Assembly: GCF_000012625.1 (NCBI RefSeq)
Contig: NC_007516.1
Location: forward strand, 1,612,001 to 1,676,000
Source of the DNA: Synechococcus sp. CC9605
GTDB lineage: Bacteria; Cyanobacteriota; Cyanobacteriia; PCC-6307; Cyanobiaceae
Direction of reading: 5' to 3'
DNA: 64,000 nt
Translations under genes and position numbers: made by a program
Notes under the pieces: generated by a model
The model's input: the letters and a program-made list of their open reading frames with translations, nothing else
What the model was told of the DNA's origin: nothing
The model's database searches: none
Shown: positions 8,384 through 16,699 of the stretch, in pieces
Position numbering within the stretch: position 1 is the stretch's first letter
Layout: each line of letters begins with the position of its first letter

Positions 8384-9754
8384 ATGGCACGCGAAACACC
8401 GCAGCCATGCCATCCGCCCAGCGATCATGGCGACCTTGATGCTCCTGCCATGCACCCCACCTGGACCGAACAGTGGTGGCCGATCAGCTATGTGCAGGAC
8501 CTCGACCCCAAAACGCCGAGTCGCTTCACGCTGCTGGAGCGGGATCTGGTGATCTGGTGGGATCGCGCCGCATCGAGCTGGCGGGTCTTTCCAGACGTCT
8601 GCCCCCATCGTTTGGTGCCCCTCAGCGAAGGACGAATCAACGAGGAAGGACTGCTGGAATGCCCTTATCACGGCTGGAGTTTCGATGGAGACGGCCAGTG
8701 CCAGCGTGTGCCGCAGGCTCTCGAGAACACCCAGCCCAACAACCGTCGGTCCCGCTGCGCCAGCCTGCCGACAGCCACGAGGCAGGGGCTGCTGTTCGTC
8801 TGGATGGGGGCCCCCGATGCCGCGGACCCCAGTCAGCTCCCCCTGGTGCCAGCCCTGGAGGACAACCCCGACAGCTGGACGGTGCAAGACACCTTCCGGG
8901 ACCTGCCGATGGATGCCGTGACCCTGCTGGAGAACGTGCTGGATGTGAGCCACGTTCCCTTCACCCACCACAAGACCGTCGGCAAACGGGAGAACGCCGC
9001 GCCGGTGGAAGCCTCAATCACGGGGGAAGACGCCAGCGGCTTCACGGCTTACTGGGAGGAGGGGCCGCGTCGGGGCAAACTCGGCGCCCAATCCACCACC
9101 TTTCATGCCCCGCAGCTGATGTGGCATGACCTCACCGCCAAGGGCTTCGGGCGAATTCTCACGGTGGTCTACGCCGTTCCGATTCGCCGCGGCGAGTGCC
9201 GCCTCTTCGCCCGCTTCCCCTTCCAGTTCCAATCCGCCGTCCCCAGGCTGCTGATCGGATTAAGGCCCCGCTGGCTACAGCACATCGGCAATCACAAGGT
9301 GCTGGAAGACGATCAGGTGTTCCTGCACTGGCAGGAGCGGGTGCTGGAGCGAGCCGGCGGCAGCCCCGCCGTGGAACGCAGTTTTTTCATGCCCACAACG
9401 TCAGATGTCTACGTAGCGGCGCTGCATCGCTGGTTGAACGGCAACGGCGGCGAGCCCTTTGCAGGACAACCTCTACCTCCGCGGCAAAGCACCACGGCGC
9501 TGATGGATCGATACAACAGCCACACGATCCATTGCCGCAGCTGCTCGTCGGCGCTGAAACGGATTCGTACTGCCCGCCCCTGGGCATGGGCCCTTCTCTG
9601 GGGATCCGCCGCGCTTTTGGGGATCCAACAGGGCAGCGCCTGGAACAGCACCGGCCTGGTCACCGCCGCGCTCTCGGCCCTGGCACTGCGACAACTCAAC
9701 CGTTGGGAGCAAGGGCTGACGGTCGGCAGCGGCCAAGCCCCCCGCAACCGCTGA
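8384..9754 (+). CDS. Rieske 2Fe-2S oxygenase, PaO/Lls1-like
   Basis: A 456-aa Rieske non-haem iron oxygenase. The Rieske cluster ligands are CPHRL and, 18 residues later, CPYHGW (about residues 87-110). The mononuclear iron site lies around VLDVSHVPFTHHKTVG. The C-terminus has a CRSC motif and two hydrophobic helices that could anchor it to the thylakoid. This layout matches pheophorbide a oxygenase / lethal-leaf-spot / Tic55-like proteins in which a CxxC precedes the membrane segments. Substrate is probably a chlorophyll derivative, but cyanobacterial members are mostly uncharacterised. An internal ATG at 8450 is a possible start. Confidence 0.82.
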   Translation: MARETPQPCHPPSDHGDLDAPAMHPTWTEQWWPISYVQDLDPKTPSRFTLLERDLVIWWDRAASSWRVFPDVCPHRLVPLSEGRINEEGLLECPYHGWSFDGDGQCQRVPQALENTQPNNRRSRCASLPTATRQGLLFVWMGAPDAADPSQLPLVPALEDNPDSWTVQDTFRDLPMDAVTLLENVLDVSHVPFTHHKTVGKRENAAPVEASITGEDASGFTAYWEEGPRRGKLGAQSTTFHAPQLMWHDLTAKGFGRILTVVYAVPIRRGECRLFARFPFQFQSAVPRLLIGLRPRWLQHIGNHKVLEDDQVFLHWQERVLERAGGSPAVERSFFMPTTSDVYVAALHRWLNGNGGEPFAGQPLPPRQSTTALMDRYNSHTIHCRSCSSALKRIRTARPWAWALLWGSAALLGIQQGSAWNSTGLVTAALSALALRQLNRWEQGLTVGSGQAPRNR

Positions 9755-10207
9755 TCAGAGCCCCGGCACAGGCAGCAAGGTCGGCTTCACCTTGCCCTCA
9801 ATATCGACCTTGCCGCCGATGGTGATTTTGTCGTCGACAGACACGTCTGCCCGTACAGCCAGCGGATCATCTGCTGTGACCGACACCTGCCCCTCAACCC
9901 CGCTGACCCGCGCATCGGCATTCACCGTCACAGCTCCCGCAATCGATTTCACCGAAACAGGCCCTTCAATCGCCAGAGGCGCATCGCCGCCGATGGTCAC
10001 CTGCTCCTGCACAACAACCGGCAAAGGGATGACGGAGCGGATGGTGACACTGGGCGGAAGCACCAACTTGTCGACCTGCAATCCACCCTCAATCGCAATG
10101 GGGATGGGCCGACTCAACAGCTTGGCGGCCGTGACCGCCAGAACCAGGCTGGACAACACAACCGCCGCAGGCCAGCGGTATGCCATCAGCAGATCACGGC
10201 TGGTCAC
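9755..10207 (-). CDS. Membrane-anchored hypothetical protein
   Basis: A 150-aa protein with a single N-terminal transmembrane segment (WPAAVVLSSLVLAVTAAKLL), then a Val/Ile/Asp-rich repetitive beta-strand region (units such as VTIGGDAPLAIEGPVSVKSI and KITIGGKVDIEGKV). It is probably periplasmic. It uses a GTG at 10207 or an ATG at 10186. It ends immediately next to the stop of the convergent oxygenase gene. No family recognised. Confidence 0.55.
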   Translation of the reverse strand: MTSRDLLMAYRWPAAVVLSSLVLAVTAAKLLSRPIPIAIEGGLQVDKLVLPPSVTIRSVIPLPVVVQEQVTIGGDAPLAIEGPVSVKSIAGAVTVNADARVSGVEGQVSVTADDPLAVRADVSVDDKITIGGKVDIEGKVKPTLLPVPGL

Positions 10208-10467
10208 AGGCCTAAAGACAATGGTTTGAGCGCATTACAGCGTGTTTAAACCAGTTCTGCCCGTGATGACGCCTGCACGGCCCCCCCAGGTTGTTATCAA
10301 CGAGAAGTTTTTCTTGCACTCCGACGCAAAAGATTGAAACGCCACATTTTCAACACAACTGGATCGCCAGCAAGTCATCCAACATTGAGATGAAGTCCAA
10401 CCAGACCTTGCGCAACGCAACGACACCGGTTGATCCCAACAGATAGCATGGTGAAAGCGAGCAAAGA

Positions 10468-11034
10468 GTGATGACGCTTTATCTCTACGGCGGCCCCAAG
10501 ACCCGTGTATCGATGCCGAAATGGTACTTGGCAGAAAAGGGAATTTCTTACAAATACGTCAACATTGATCTGGCATCTCGTCAAAATCTTGCAACCAGCT
10601 ATCTGGAGGTGAATCCCTTCGGCAAATTGCCCGCCCTTAAGGACGACAGCAATGGTTTGGTGCTGTTTGAGTCGGGCGCCATTCTTCAGTATCTGTCCGA
10701 GAATTACGCCGAAGAGATCAATGACGCCGCAACCCGTGCCTCGATCAGTCAGTGGATTCTTTTTGCCAACTCCACACTAGCGATCGCGCTATTCGTTCCC
10801 TCCAATAAGGAGAGGGAGTTTCCAAGGCTGATGTCAACTCTGAATGACATCTACACCAAGAAACAGTTTTTGGCGGGGGATTGCTGGACCGCAGCAGACT
10901 GTGCAGTCAATGCATATCTTGGCTACCTCCCCATTTTCTATCCCAACGAAGATCTCTCGGCTTATCCAGAAATCCAAGCCCTCAACGAGCGAACAAGGTC
11001 CAACCCGAATTACAGAATGATCATGGGCATTTGA
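10468..11034 (+). CDS. Glutathione S-transferase-like protein
   Basis: A 188-aa glutathione S-transferase. The N-terminal thioredoxin-fold half has the NPFGKLPAL cis-proline motif and the glutathione-binding FESGAI (ESxAI). The C-terminal helical half is shorter than usual (family about 200-220 aa). GTG at 10468 or ATG at 10471 can start it. It stands alone between two intergenic spaces, and its AT content is slightly above the surrounding genes. Substrate unknown; a stress or detoxification role is typical. Confidence 0.8.
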   Translation: MMTLYLYGGPKTRVSMPKWYLAEKGISYKYVNIDLASRQNLATSYLEVNPFGKLPALKDDSNGLVLFESGAILQYLSENYAEEINDAATRASISQWILFANSTLAIALFVPSNKEREFPRLMSTLNDIYTKKQFLAGDCWTAADCAVNAYLGYLPIFYPNEDLSAYPEIQALNERTRSNPNYRMIMGI

Positions 11035-11250
11035 ACCATTCAATAGCCACTAATTGCTGACTTCTTGATTGCTTAAATGGTTCACCATGCATTGCTTCGC
11101 AGGCCTCTAAAAGCACCTGCAGCAATGAGAAGCGATTGAGTTGGGTCTACTCAGAGGACTCCTCTCTGAGCGAAACTCCGCACTGTCCAAGCAAATGGCG
11201 TCTGTCTGCGGTGAGCAGCCCCCTCGAGAACCCTGCTTAATCTTGCCCGC

Positions 11251-12765
11251 ATGCGCAATTCCTTTTTCGATCAGAGCCTCGACGCCGGCGCAATCCGCCG
11301 GCGCATTCAGGAGCTCTCGACCGGCAAGGTGGGTTTTTACAGCGTCGGGCTCTATCCCGCCTCGCTGGCCTACAACTGCGCCATGCAGAACGCCAAAGGG
11401 CGCCTGTTGCTGGCCCCTCGCCCTGGCCGGGACCTTCTGGGAGCGTTCCCCGAAGAAACGATTGCAACGATGGACGATGAGCACGTGGAGACCGTGCTCA
11501 ACATGGGCGGCCACCTAAACGGCGACGAGCGGATCGCCAACACGCTGAGCGATCTGATCCAGCGCTGCGAACTTGTGGTGCTCAGCGCCAATAGCAATCA
11601 CATCGAAGAAGACCTCCAGGAAGCCTGTCGCCTGCGCAAAGAGCTCCACCGGGAGCAGGTGGTGCTGGCCTGCCTGGCGGGTTCCTTCAGCCACGATCCA
11701 ATCAGCAACAGCGCCTATGTGCTGTGCGAACAACAGCCTGAGCTTGCGTTCTTCTCCGGCTTCCATCGCCATGGGGCTCTGCGCAACCCCTTCGACAGCT
11801 TCACGGCCAACTTCTGCCATCCCAATGCCCTGACGGCCATGTTGGGAGCCCAACTGATGGATCAACTCTCCCCCAACATCCAGGTCTCCGCTGGTGTTCA
11901 CAACGTGGAGGGGCAATTCATCAAGGCCGCCAAAAACATGGCCTCGGTGTTTGCCGGCTTCGGCTATGGCTTCCATCAGGACAACCCCGGCGTGTTGCCC
12001 ACGCTGCTGACCCTGCTGCTGAACCAGTGCCTGGACCAGGCAGCCACCGTGTCGATGGCACGCCCCGACCGCCAACGGCTTTACCACCGTCAGCCCTTTC
12101 CCCTCACAGAGCTAGGCTACGCCGTCCCCAGGATTGAATCCACCCTGGTGCGCGATGGCGACTTCGAGCGGGTGCGGGACCACACCTTCAGCCAGCTCAC
12201 GGCGATGGTGGCCGATGTGCGCGGCAGCATGATGCTGCAGGTTTCCGGCAGCCCCACCCGCAACTTCCAGGCCGGGCAAGTGATGGCCGAAGCGATGCGC
12301 GATCAAGGCCGCTGCCCCCATTCGATGGAGGAGTTGGAGCAGTGGTGTGAAGCCGCAGGCCTGCGTAAAGGCGGACTTGAAGGCCTCAAGTCGCTGCGGT
12401 ATTGGCCTCAGATCGCCCGCAAGTACGCGATCCCGGCCAACGACGCCTCGATGGTGAATCTGCTCTACATGGCGATTTATGGGCGTGCTGGCGTGAAAGA
12501 GACGGCTTACCGGGTGATGACGGAAAGCCGGGAACTCTCCAGCTACTGCCAGGAATCCGTACGACCCAGCCACAGCCGTCGCTACGCCGAAGCGCTGCAG
12601 AATCTCGATGTTCCCAAAGCCCTCGAGCTGGTGGTGAACGCCGTAATTGCTGACAACGCCAATCAGGCCATGGGCAGAAAGATGGCTCTCGACGAGAACG
12701 GTGAGACCGGTACACCGGCCTACCTGGAACTCATGGATGTGATCGAGAGTCAACTAGACCAGTAG
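11251..12765 (+). CDS. Putative NAD(P)-binding dehydrogenase; element target gene
   Basis: A 504-aa protein. Residues about 24-60 (TGKVGFYSVGLYPASLAYN, then RLLLAPRPGRD) resemble a Rossmann nucleotide-binding start. A central NVEGQFIKAAKNMASVFAG and the helical C-terminal half recall the glycerol-3-phosphate / 6-phosphogluconate dehydrogenase C-terminal fold. I do not recognise a specific activity. Its last codons contain the 13-bp repeat at which the adjacent element inserted. The present C-terminus ESQLDQ is supplied by the element, while the presumed original end ESQLKA-stop survives at 22677-22697. Confidence 0.7.
   Translation: MRNSFFDQSLDAGAIRRRIQELSTGKVGFYSVGLYPASLAYNCAMQNAKGRLLLAPRPGRDLLGAFPEETIATMDDEHVETVLNMGGHLNGDERIANTLSDLIQRCELVVLSANSNHIEEDLQEACRLRKELHREQVVLACLAGSFSHDPISNSAYVLCEQQPELAFFSGFHRHGALRNPFDSFTANFCHPNALTAMLGAQLMDQLSPNIQVSAGVHNVEGQFIKAAKNMASVFAGFGYGFHQDNPGVLPTLLTLLLNQCLDQAATVSMARPDRQRLYHRQPFPLTELGYAVPRIESTLVRDGDFERVRDHTFSQLTAMVADVRGSMMLQVSGSPTRNFQAGQVMAEAMRDQGRCPHSMEELEQWCEAAGLRKGGLEGLKSLRYWPQIARKYAIPANDASMVNLLYMAIYGRAGVKETAYRVMTESRELSSYCQESVRPSHSRRYAEALQNLDVPKALELVVNAVIADNANQAMGRKMALDENGETGTPAYLELMDVIESQLDQ
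12740..12752 (+). repeat. attL core, left direct repeat
   Basis: TGATCGAGAGTCA lies in the codons for Val-Ile-Glu-Ser-Gln at the end of the 504-aa gene. The same 13 bases recur at 22672-22684, and the match continues past one mismatch for two more bases (CT). Confidence 0.8.
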
Positions 12766-12780
12766 TGCTAACGGGTTTAA

Positions 12781-12819
12781 GTGTCTAAGTTGCTTTTAGT
12801 CTAACAGCAGGTCTAAGTT
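12781..12819 (+). promoter_or_regulatory. Probable integrase arm-type sites, left end
   Basis: GTGTCTAAGTT at 12781-12791, a partial copy (GTCTAA at 12799-12804) and GGTCTAAGTT at 12810-12819 lie in direct orientation just inside the left end. GTGTCTAAGTT recurs identically at 22604-22614. Repeats beside a core site are typical of tyrosine-integrase arm binding. Confidence 0.55.
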
Positions 12820-12845
12820 CAGGAGGCAGTTAAGCCTTGTGACAA

Positions 12846-13004
12846 ATGAACCTGCTTGAAGCCTGTGATGAGCTGAAGGCAATTGTCCACACAGCTGCCA
12901 TCTTGGTCAGCACTTATGAGGAGGACCCTGACAACTACTCAGCAATCAAGGAGCACCTAGAGGAGCTTGCTTCTGAGTTCAAGAGGATGGACGGAGAGGA
13001 CTAA
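12846..13004 (+). CDS. Small acidic protein coupled to integrase
   Basis: A 52-aa ORF, MNLLEACDELKAIVHTAAIL at the start and KRMDGED at the end, whose stop overlaps the integrase start (TAATG). It is acidic and probably helical. AGGAGG lies 20 bases upstream, farther than ideal. Small proteins next to integrases are often excisionases or directionality factors, but this one lacks an obvious helix-turn-helix, so that role is only a guess. Confidence 0.5.
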   Translation: MNLLEACDELKAIVHTAAILVSTYEEDPDNYSAIKEHLEELASEFKRMDGED

Positions 13005-14482
13005 TGCCAGCCAAAGCGCAGTCCAGAAAGGTTCTTGATGGCAGAGGAGAGGTCCTCAGCTACAAGAGGAAGCCTTCTCAGTTCTTCCTGAGGGTCTACA
13101 ACTCAGAGAAGCAAGGGTATGACTCTCTCAAGATTGAGGGTGCTGAAGACATTGAGACAGCTTGTAGAGCTGCTCTGGATGTCTATCTGAACCTTCAGTC
13201 AAAGCCTAAAGAAAGGATTCTTCAGGTCACAGCACAGAGTGGTGTAGCAGAAAGAATCCACAAGCCAAGAGGCAGAAGCAAGAGAGTCAGGCTGGATGAT
13301 GCTGTGAAGCTTTTCCTGGAAGAACAGGAGCAAAGGGTTGAAGCAGGAGAAATCAAGCCAGGCACACAGAACAACTTGAGGAAAACCCTTGACCTGCACT
13401 TCCTACCCTTCTGTGAGAAGGAAGGCTTGGTCTATACAAGGGACATCAAAGTTGGATGTCTAGATGGGTTCACCATTCATGTAGGTGGCTCCAAGAACAG
13501 TCTGAGAAGTCATCTGACCAACATCAAGACCTTCTTGAAGTCACTAGCCAGGAAGAAGCAGATAGACCCATATGAAGCAGCCTTGCTGTCTGACATCACA
13601 CCCAAGGTCAAGATCAAGCAAGAGGATCTAAGTGCCAACCCACCATTCAGAGATGAGAAGGAGTGGATGACCTTTGTGAAGGAGGTCCATGCCTGGGTGA
13701 AGGAAGGAGAGCAGATGAACAACAACAGGATCCTCTACTCCAGGAGGAAGATGTGGTCTCTTCTGATGGTGTTGAAGCAGTCAGGTGGGAGACCAGATGA
13801 AATCCTGAATATGACCTGGAAGGACATTGAGACCCAAGATGTGGGAAGGATCAGTGAAAGCCAGAAACAACAGGACATTCAAGCTCTGAGAGAGCAAGGA
13901 CTATCACCTGAGAACCTGCCTGATGATGTCCAAGGACAGCTTGGGAGAGTGCCTAGATATATCACACACCTAAGACTTCTACACACCAAGACAGGTGCAC
14001 CTAGAGAGGTTACCTGCAACAGCGCTGAGGTGTTAGCAAGGTGGAGAAAGTTCCAAGAGGAAAGGGTTGCATATGTCAATAAGAAGCATCCTCAGTGGAA
14101 TGTAGAACTAACACCAGACACCAAGGTCTTTGACAGTCCATATGGTGGTGAGTGGCAGCCGCAGCAATACAACAACTACACCCATCATTGGCTGGAGTTA
14201 ATGAGAAGGTGCTCTGGAAAGCTCAAAGGTCCTTTGCTAAGTGAGAAGCCATACACGATCTATAGCCTCAGATCCACCAGAGCAATGGAGCTACTGCATC
14301 TTGGTGTAGATGTTGCAGTAGCAGCCAAGAGCCTTGGACACTCAGCTCAAATGATGCTGAGGGTATATGCACAGCTGCCTGTCAGAAGCCAAGCAATGAA
14401 GGCAGCCATAGCAGGGATTGAGTTTGGAAGGACAAAGGATGATGTCAGGACTGTAGAACTAGAAGAAGTCCAGCGAGAATGA
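13004..14482 (+). CDS. int: Tyrosine recombinase / integrase
   Basis: A 492-aa tyrosine site-specific recombinase. The C-terminal catalytic domain shows the conserved residues in order: R263 in SGGRPDEILNMTW, a beta-hairpin lysine about K329 in HTKTG, the box II motif RSTR (R423-R426, with Arg in place of the usual first His), H446 in LGHS, and the nucleophile Y455 in MLRVYAQL. The N-terminal part is Lys/Arg-rich and should bind arm sites. A core-binding domain spans about residues 95-190. The gene points away from the left att site and probably moved the element. The start overlaps the preceding small ORF by one base. Confidence 0.92.
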   Translation: MPAKAQSRKVLDGRGEVLSYKRKPSQFFLRVYNSEKQGYDSLKIEGAEDIETACRAALDVYLNLQSKPKERILQVTAQSGVAERIHKPRGRSKRVRLDDAVKLFLEEQEQRVEAGEIKPGTQNNLRKTLDLHFLPFCEKEGLVYTRDIKVGCLDGFTIHVGGSKNSLRSHLTNIKTFLKSLARKKQIDPYEAALLSDITPKVKIKQEDLSANPPFRDEKEWMTFVKEVHAWVKEGEQMNNNRILYSRRKMWSLLMVLKQSGGRPDEILNMTWKDIETQDVGRISESQKQQDIQALREQGLSPENLPDDVQGQLGRVPRYITHLRLLHTKTGAPREVTCNSAEVLARWRKFQEERVAYVNKKHPQWNVELTPDTKVFDSPYGGEWQPQQYNNYTHHWLELMRRCSGKLKGPLLSEKPYTIYSLRSTRAMELLHLGVDVAVAAKSLGHSAQMMLRVYAQLPVRSQAMKAAIAGIEFGRTKDDVRTVELEEVQRE

Positions 14483-14504
14483 ACAGAACTATCTGTTGCG
14501 CCTG

Positions 14505-14588
14505 ATGCTAAAAGCTCTCGCTCTTATTTTTCTTGCTATGTTTACGATCGAACAGACTTTGCTGCTCAGCGGCTGGCGTGGCAAGTGA
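14505..14588 (+). CDS. Very small hydrophobic ORF
   Basis: A 27-aa reading frame, MLKALALIFLAMFTIEQTLL then LSGWRGK, that would form one transmembrane helix. It lies 23 bases after the integrase, and no clear Shine-Dalgarno sequence is visible. Small single-helix proteins are common in picocyanobacteria, so it may be real, but length alone gives little support. Confidence 0.3.
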   Translation: MLKALALIFLAMFTIEQTLLLSGWRGK

Positions 14589-14943
14589 ACGCCGAATCAG
14601 TGACTTGTAGTCAGCCGTTGCTGCACCATCTTTGATTTTCAGTTGTGGCTTGTAGTAGTAATACATTTTTAATTAATTCAAATTGATAGTTGTATGGTTG
14701 ATATAAAAAGGAAAAGCCGACAGATTCCTGAGAAAGGTGCGTGACATCCGCGTCTGCCTGGTCCGGCCACACCCCTGCTCCATCAGCAGCAGGTGAATGC
14801 GGTGTTAACCCTGCTCGACCCTGCAAGTGCGTCTAAATGCGCTATCAAGTCTTGTGTGGACTGGACAAACCCAGTCATAGCCTGCCTGTCAGTTAGACCA
14901 ACAGTTGGACCAGCGGTCATTCTCAATAAGGAGGGTATGCAGC
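14589..14943. other. Intergenic region inside the element
   Basis: About 355 bases with no convincing gene. The first half is AT-rich, with ATTAATTAATT-like runs near 14665; the second half returns to backbone-like composition. The segment 14929-14936 (AAGGAGGG) is the ribosome-binding site of the next ORF. Confidence 0.4.
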
Positions 14944-15090
14944 ATGCGTAATTTCAGAGAATCGGAACCACCCATAGGGGTCAAATCACGTCCCTGCTCT
15001 AACGATAATAGGGTTCAGAGATTTCTGCCATTTTTTATGGGTATCCGCCATTACAAAAGCTGTGAGCATACATTTGAATGTCGCGTTTAA
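14944..15090 (+). CDS. Degenerate NrdR-like zinc-ribbon ORF
   Basis: A 48-aa ORF starting MRNFRESEPPIGVKSRPCSN and ending HYKSCEHTFECRV. The spacing of SRP, DNRVQR, then C-x-x-H-T-F-E resembles the zinc-ribbon half of NrdR-type proteins (SRP, DN-x-x-RRR, C-x-x-C-x-x-x-F-x-T-x-E), small versions of which occur in cyanophages. Several metal ligands are missing, so it may be a remnant. A strong Shine-Dalgarno AAGGAGGG lies about seven bases before the ATG, which argues that it is still translated. It overlaps the end of the opposite-strand ORF at 15035. Confidence 0.4.
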   Translation: MRNFRESEPPIGVKSRPCSNDNRVQRFLPFFMGIRHYKSCEHTFECRV

Positions 15091-15235
15091 CTCTCTCTTT
15101 GCGCGCGTTGTTGCCTTCATCACGACTGATTTTATTTCTTACACAAGTATTGAAAGATCTTGCTTCCAACATCCCAGGAACCTGAGTAAGCACTCCTAAG
15201 ACAGCGATAACAGTCCACACCAGTTTGTAGCTCAT
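15035..15235 (-). CDS. Small secreted protein
   Basis: A 66-aa protein starting MSYKLVWTVIAVLGVLTQVP, a clear signal peptide, with a mature part holding two cysteines (NTCVRNK and SFCNGGYP). It could be a disulfide-bonded periplasmic peptide. Similar short secreted proteins with a Cys-x-Gly-Gly end are frequent in marine Synechococcus genomes. Start at 15235 is chosen because it begins the signal sequence. Confidence 0.5.
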   Translation of the reverse strand: MSYKLVWTVIAVLGVLTQVPGMLEARSFNTCVRNKISRDEGNNARKERVKRDIQMYAHSFCNGGYP

Positions 15236-15417
15236 AAACACGACAAAATACCTTTTGGGTAGATTGTATCCGAGACGCACTTGTCGTTCAATACAGAGCC
15301 TTACAGAGGCCTCTCATAGCTCTAAGAAATCACAAAGGTGACTGTAATCATCTAAGTAAGGGAAAAGACAAGTTCCCATCACGATTATTTTTAGTTGATT
15401 TCCAAATGATAGGAGGG

Positions 15418-15675
15418 TCATTTGCTGACGGCATTAATGAGTGTCTCTATATGGTTCAGAGGGATAGGCGCTTTACAGCTGTTCCACGTGTAGAGAGAAG
15501 AGCGTTCTATTCCTAGTTCTTGAGAAGCATTAGAGACAGAACCATATTTAGATTTAAGTTGATCAAACCAGTTAAGCCTAAGCTTCGACAACAGCACTTG
15601 CTTTTGCTTTAGTTGCTCTTGTTGATTTTGCTTCTTGGCTTGGTTTACAAGTTCGTTGAGTTGTTGATTGTTCAT
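15418..15675 (-). CDS. Putative HTH DNA-binding protein
   Basis: An 85-aa protein. The N-terminal 30 residues are Gln/Lys-rich and coiled-coil-like (NQQEQLKQKQ). The second half, WFDQLKSKYGSVSNASQELG then IERSSLYTWN, fits a helix-turn-helix of the Cro/YdaS type, in which the second helix reads the operator. A small repressor of the element is a reasonable guess. It is the last gene of the leftward block, and its first 98 bases overlap the end of the upstream gene. Confidence 0.55.
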   Translation of the reverse strand: MNNQQLNELVNQAKKQNQQEQLKQKQVLLSKLRLNWFDQLKSKYGSVSNASQELGIERSSLYTWNSCKAPIPLNHIETLINAVSK

Positions 15676-16084
15676 CAGTTGGATACCATTCGTCTAGCCA
15701 AAGGCTGAACACTTGTTCAAGTTCAGTCCTGGTGGTCAGATGGACACCAGTAATGCGGCAGAGCTTGAGGACGAGTCGTTCAGGAGTTCCATTACGACCA
15801 AACAAAGCAAATCTCAGGGACTCTTCAGACATACCCAGTTCATCTTCAGCTGGAGTTGTAGGAGGAGTTGTCCTTGTTTCTACGGAGAGTTGACCTACAG
15901 ACCTAGGAGTGTCTATATAACCACGTTCACGACGTTGGTCAGCAACGATTGAACGAAATGCGTTGAGCATTTGTTTGGCTTGGTCGCTGGTAAGGCCCAG
16001 GTAGATAGGTGTAGAGATAGATAGACCGTTCTTTGTGACGGCTGTGGATGCTTTTTGGTTATATCTGTTTGTAATGAGGTTCAT
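15578..16084 (-). CDS. Unknown element protein, 168 aa
   Basis: A 168-aa protein of unknown function. The N-terminal half carries LTSDQAKQMLNAFRSIVADQ, probably helical. The middle is rich in Thr/Pro, and the segment SLRFALFGRNGTPERLVLKL then CRITGVHLTTRTELEQVF could be a small DNA-binding fold. The C-terminal tail is Lys/Ala/Thr-rich and basic. It overlaps the HTH gene downstream by 98 bases in another frame, an unusually long overlap that suggests tight packing as in phages. Confidence 0.5.
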   Translation of the reverse strand: MNLITNRYNQKASTAVTKNGLSISTPIYLGLTSDQAKQMLNAFRSIVADQRRERGYIDTPRSVGQLSVETRTTPPTTPAEDELGMSEESLRFALFGRNGTPERLVLKLCRITGVHLTTRTELEQVFSLWLDEWYPTDEQSTTQRTCKPSQEAKSTRATKAKASAVVEA

Positions 16085-16096
16085 TAGTTCTGTGGT

Positions 16097-16384
16097 TTAG
16101 TAATCAATAATTTTGTTATTAGTAAGACCTCTTGATCTCCAGTCTTGCTGGGCGGCGTTCTGTAGTTCAGCCTGGCGCTTCTGATGGTCGTAAAGGGTTG
16201 TTTGTCGTCCAGCATTGCCTAGGCCTTGTGGCTTGATGCGAGCTTTCTGAGGCGCTTTGGAGGGTGTCTGGTGTCCGTCCTGAAGGTCGCACTGTGTGCG
16301 GTTGTGATAATCCCTAGCCGACCAGTTATTAGCATGGTCTACTTTCAGACCTCCATATACAAAGTCAGAGTTTCTAGGCATCAC
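16097..16384 (-). CDS. Unknown element protein, 95 aa
   Basis: A 95-aa hydrophilic, Gln/Asn/Arg-rich protein (MMPRNSDFVYGGLKVDHANN at the start). No domain recognised. The start overlaps the stop of the upstream gene by four bases, and it ends 12 bases before the next gene's start, consistent with one operon. Confidence 0.45.
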   Translation of the reverse strand: MMPRNSDFVYGGLKVDHANNWSARDYHNRTQCDLQDGHQTPSKAPQKARIKPQGLGNAGRQTTLYDHQKRQAELQNAAQQDWRSRGLTNNKIIDY

Positions 16385-16659
16385 TTTTGACCATAGAGTT
16401 CAAGAAGTTCATCCATCTTGTTCTCAATTATCTGAAGACGATTTTCAAGAAGACAGAATCTTTGTTCATTAGGATCATTAGCCTTGCGTTCAGCTTCCAT
16501 CATTTCGTCGAAGGCACGCTGCTTAGCACGAGCAATGTCTTCAGCTTGTTGAGAACCAACATCAGGTTTCCAGCTAACTGCTGTGACCATTCCTGAACCT
16601 GTGGAGGAGCTTTTTACTTCGTCTTGCTTAGTGATAGGGATGTGTAGTTTCTGGGTCAT
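16381..16659 (-). CDS. Unknown coiled-coil element protein, 92 aa
   Basis: A 92-aa protein whose C-terminal 50 residues form heptad-like patterns (RLQIIENKMDELLELYGQK at the end), suggesting a coiled coil and oligomerisation. The N-terminal part is polar. It overlaps the downstream gene by four bases (ATGA-type junction). Function unknown. Confidence 0.45.
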   Translation of the reverse strand: MTQKLHIPITKQDEVKSSSTGSGMVTAVSWKPDVGSQQAEDIARAKQRAFDEMMEAERKANDPNEQRFCLLENRLQIIENKMDELLELYGQK

Positions 16660-16699
16660 TAATTTTTTGTAGTTTGATTGTTTTGTTATCTACATGTAT

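Noticed and set aside
11251-12765. Target gene inactivated by the element
   Set aside because: The reading frame is complete and the last residues are only exchanged (LKA to LDQ), so loss of function is not supported.
14611-14826. Leftward 71-codon frame
   Set aside because: Mixed composition, no ribosome-binding site, no recognisable product.
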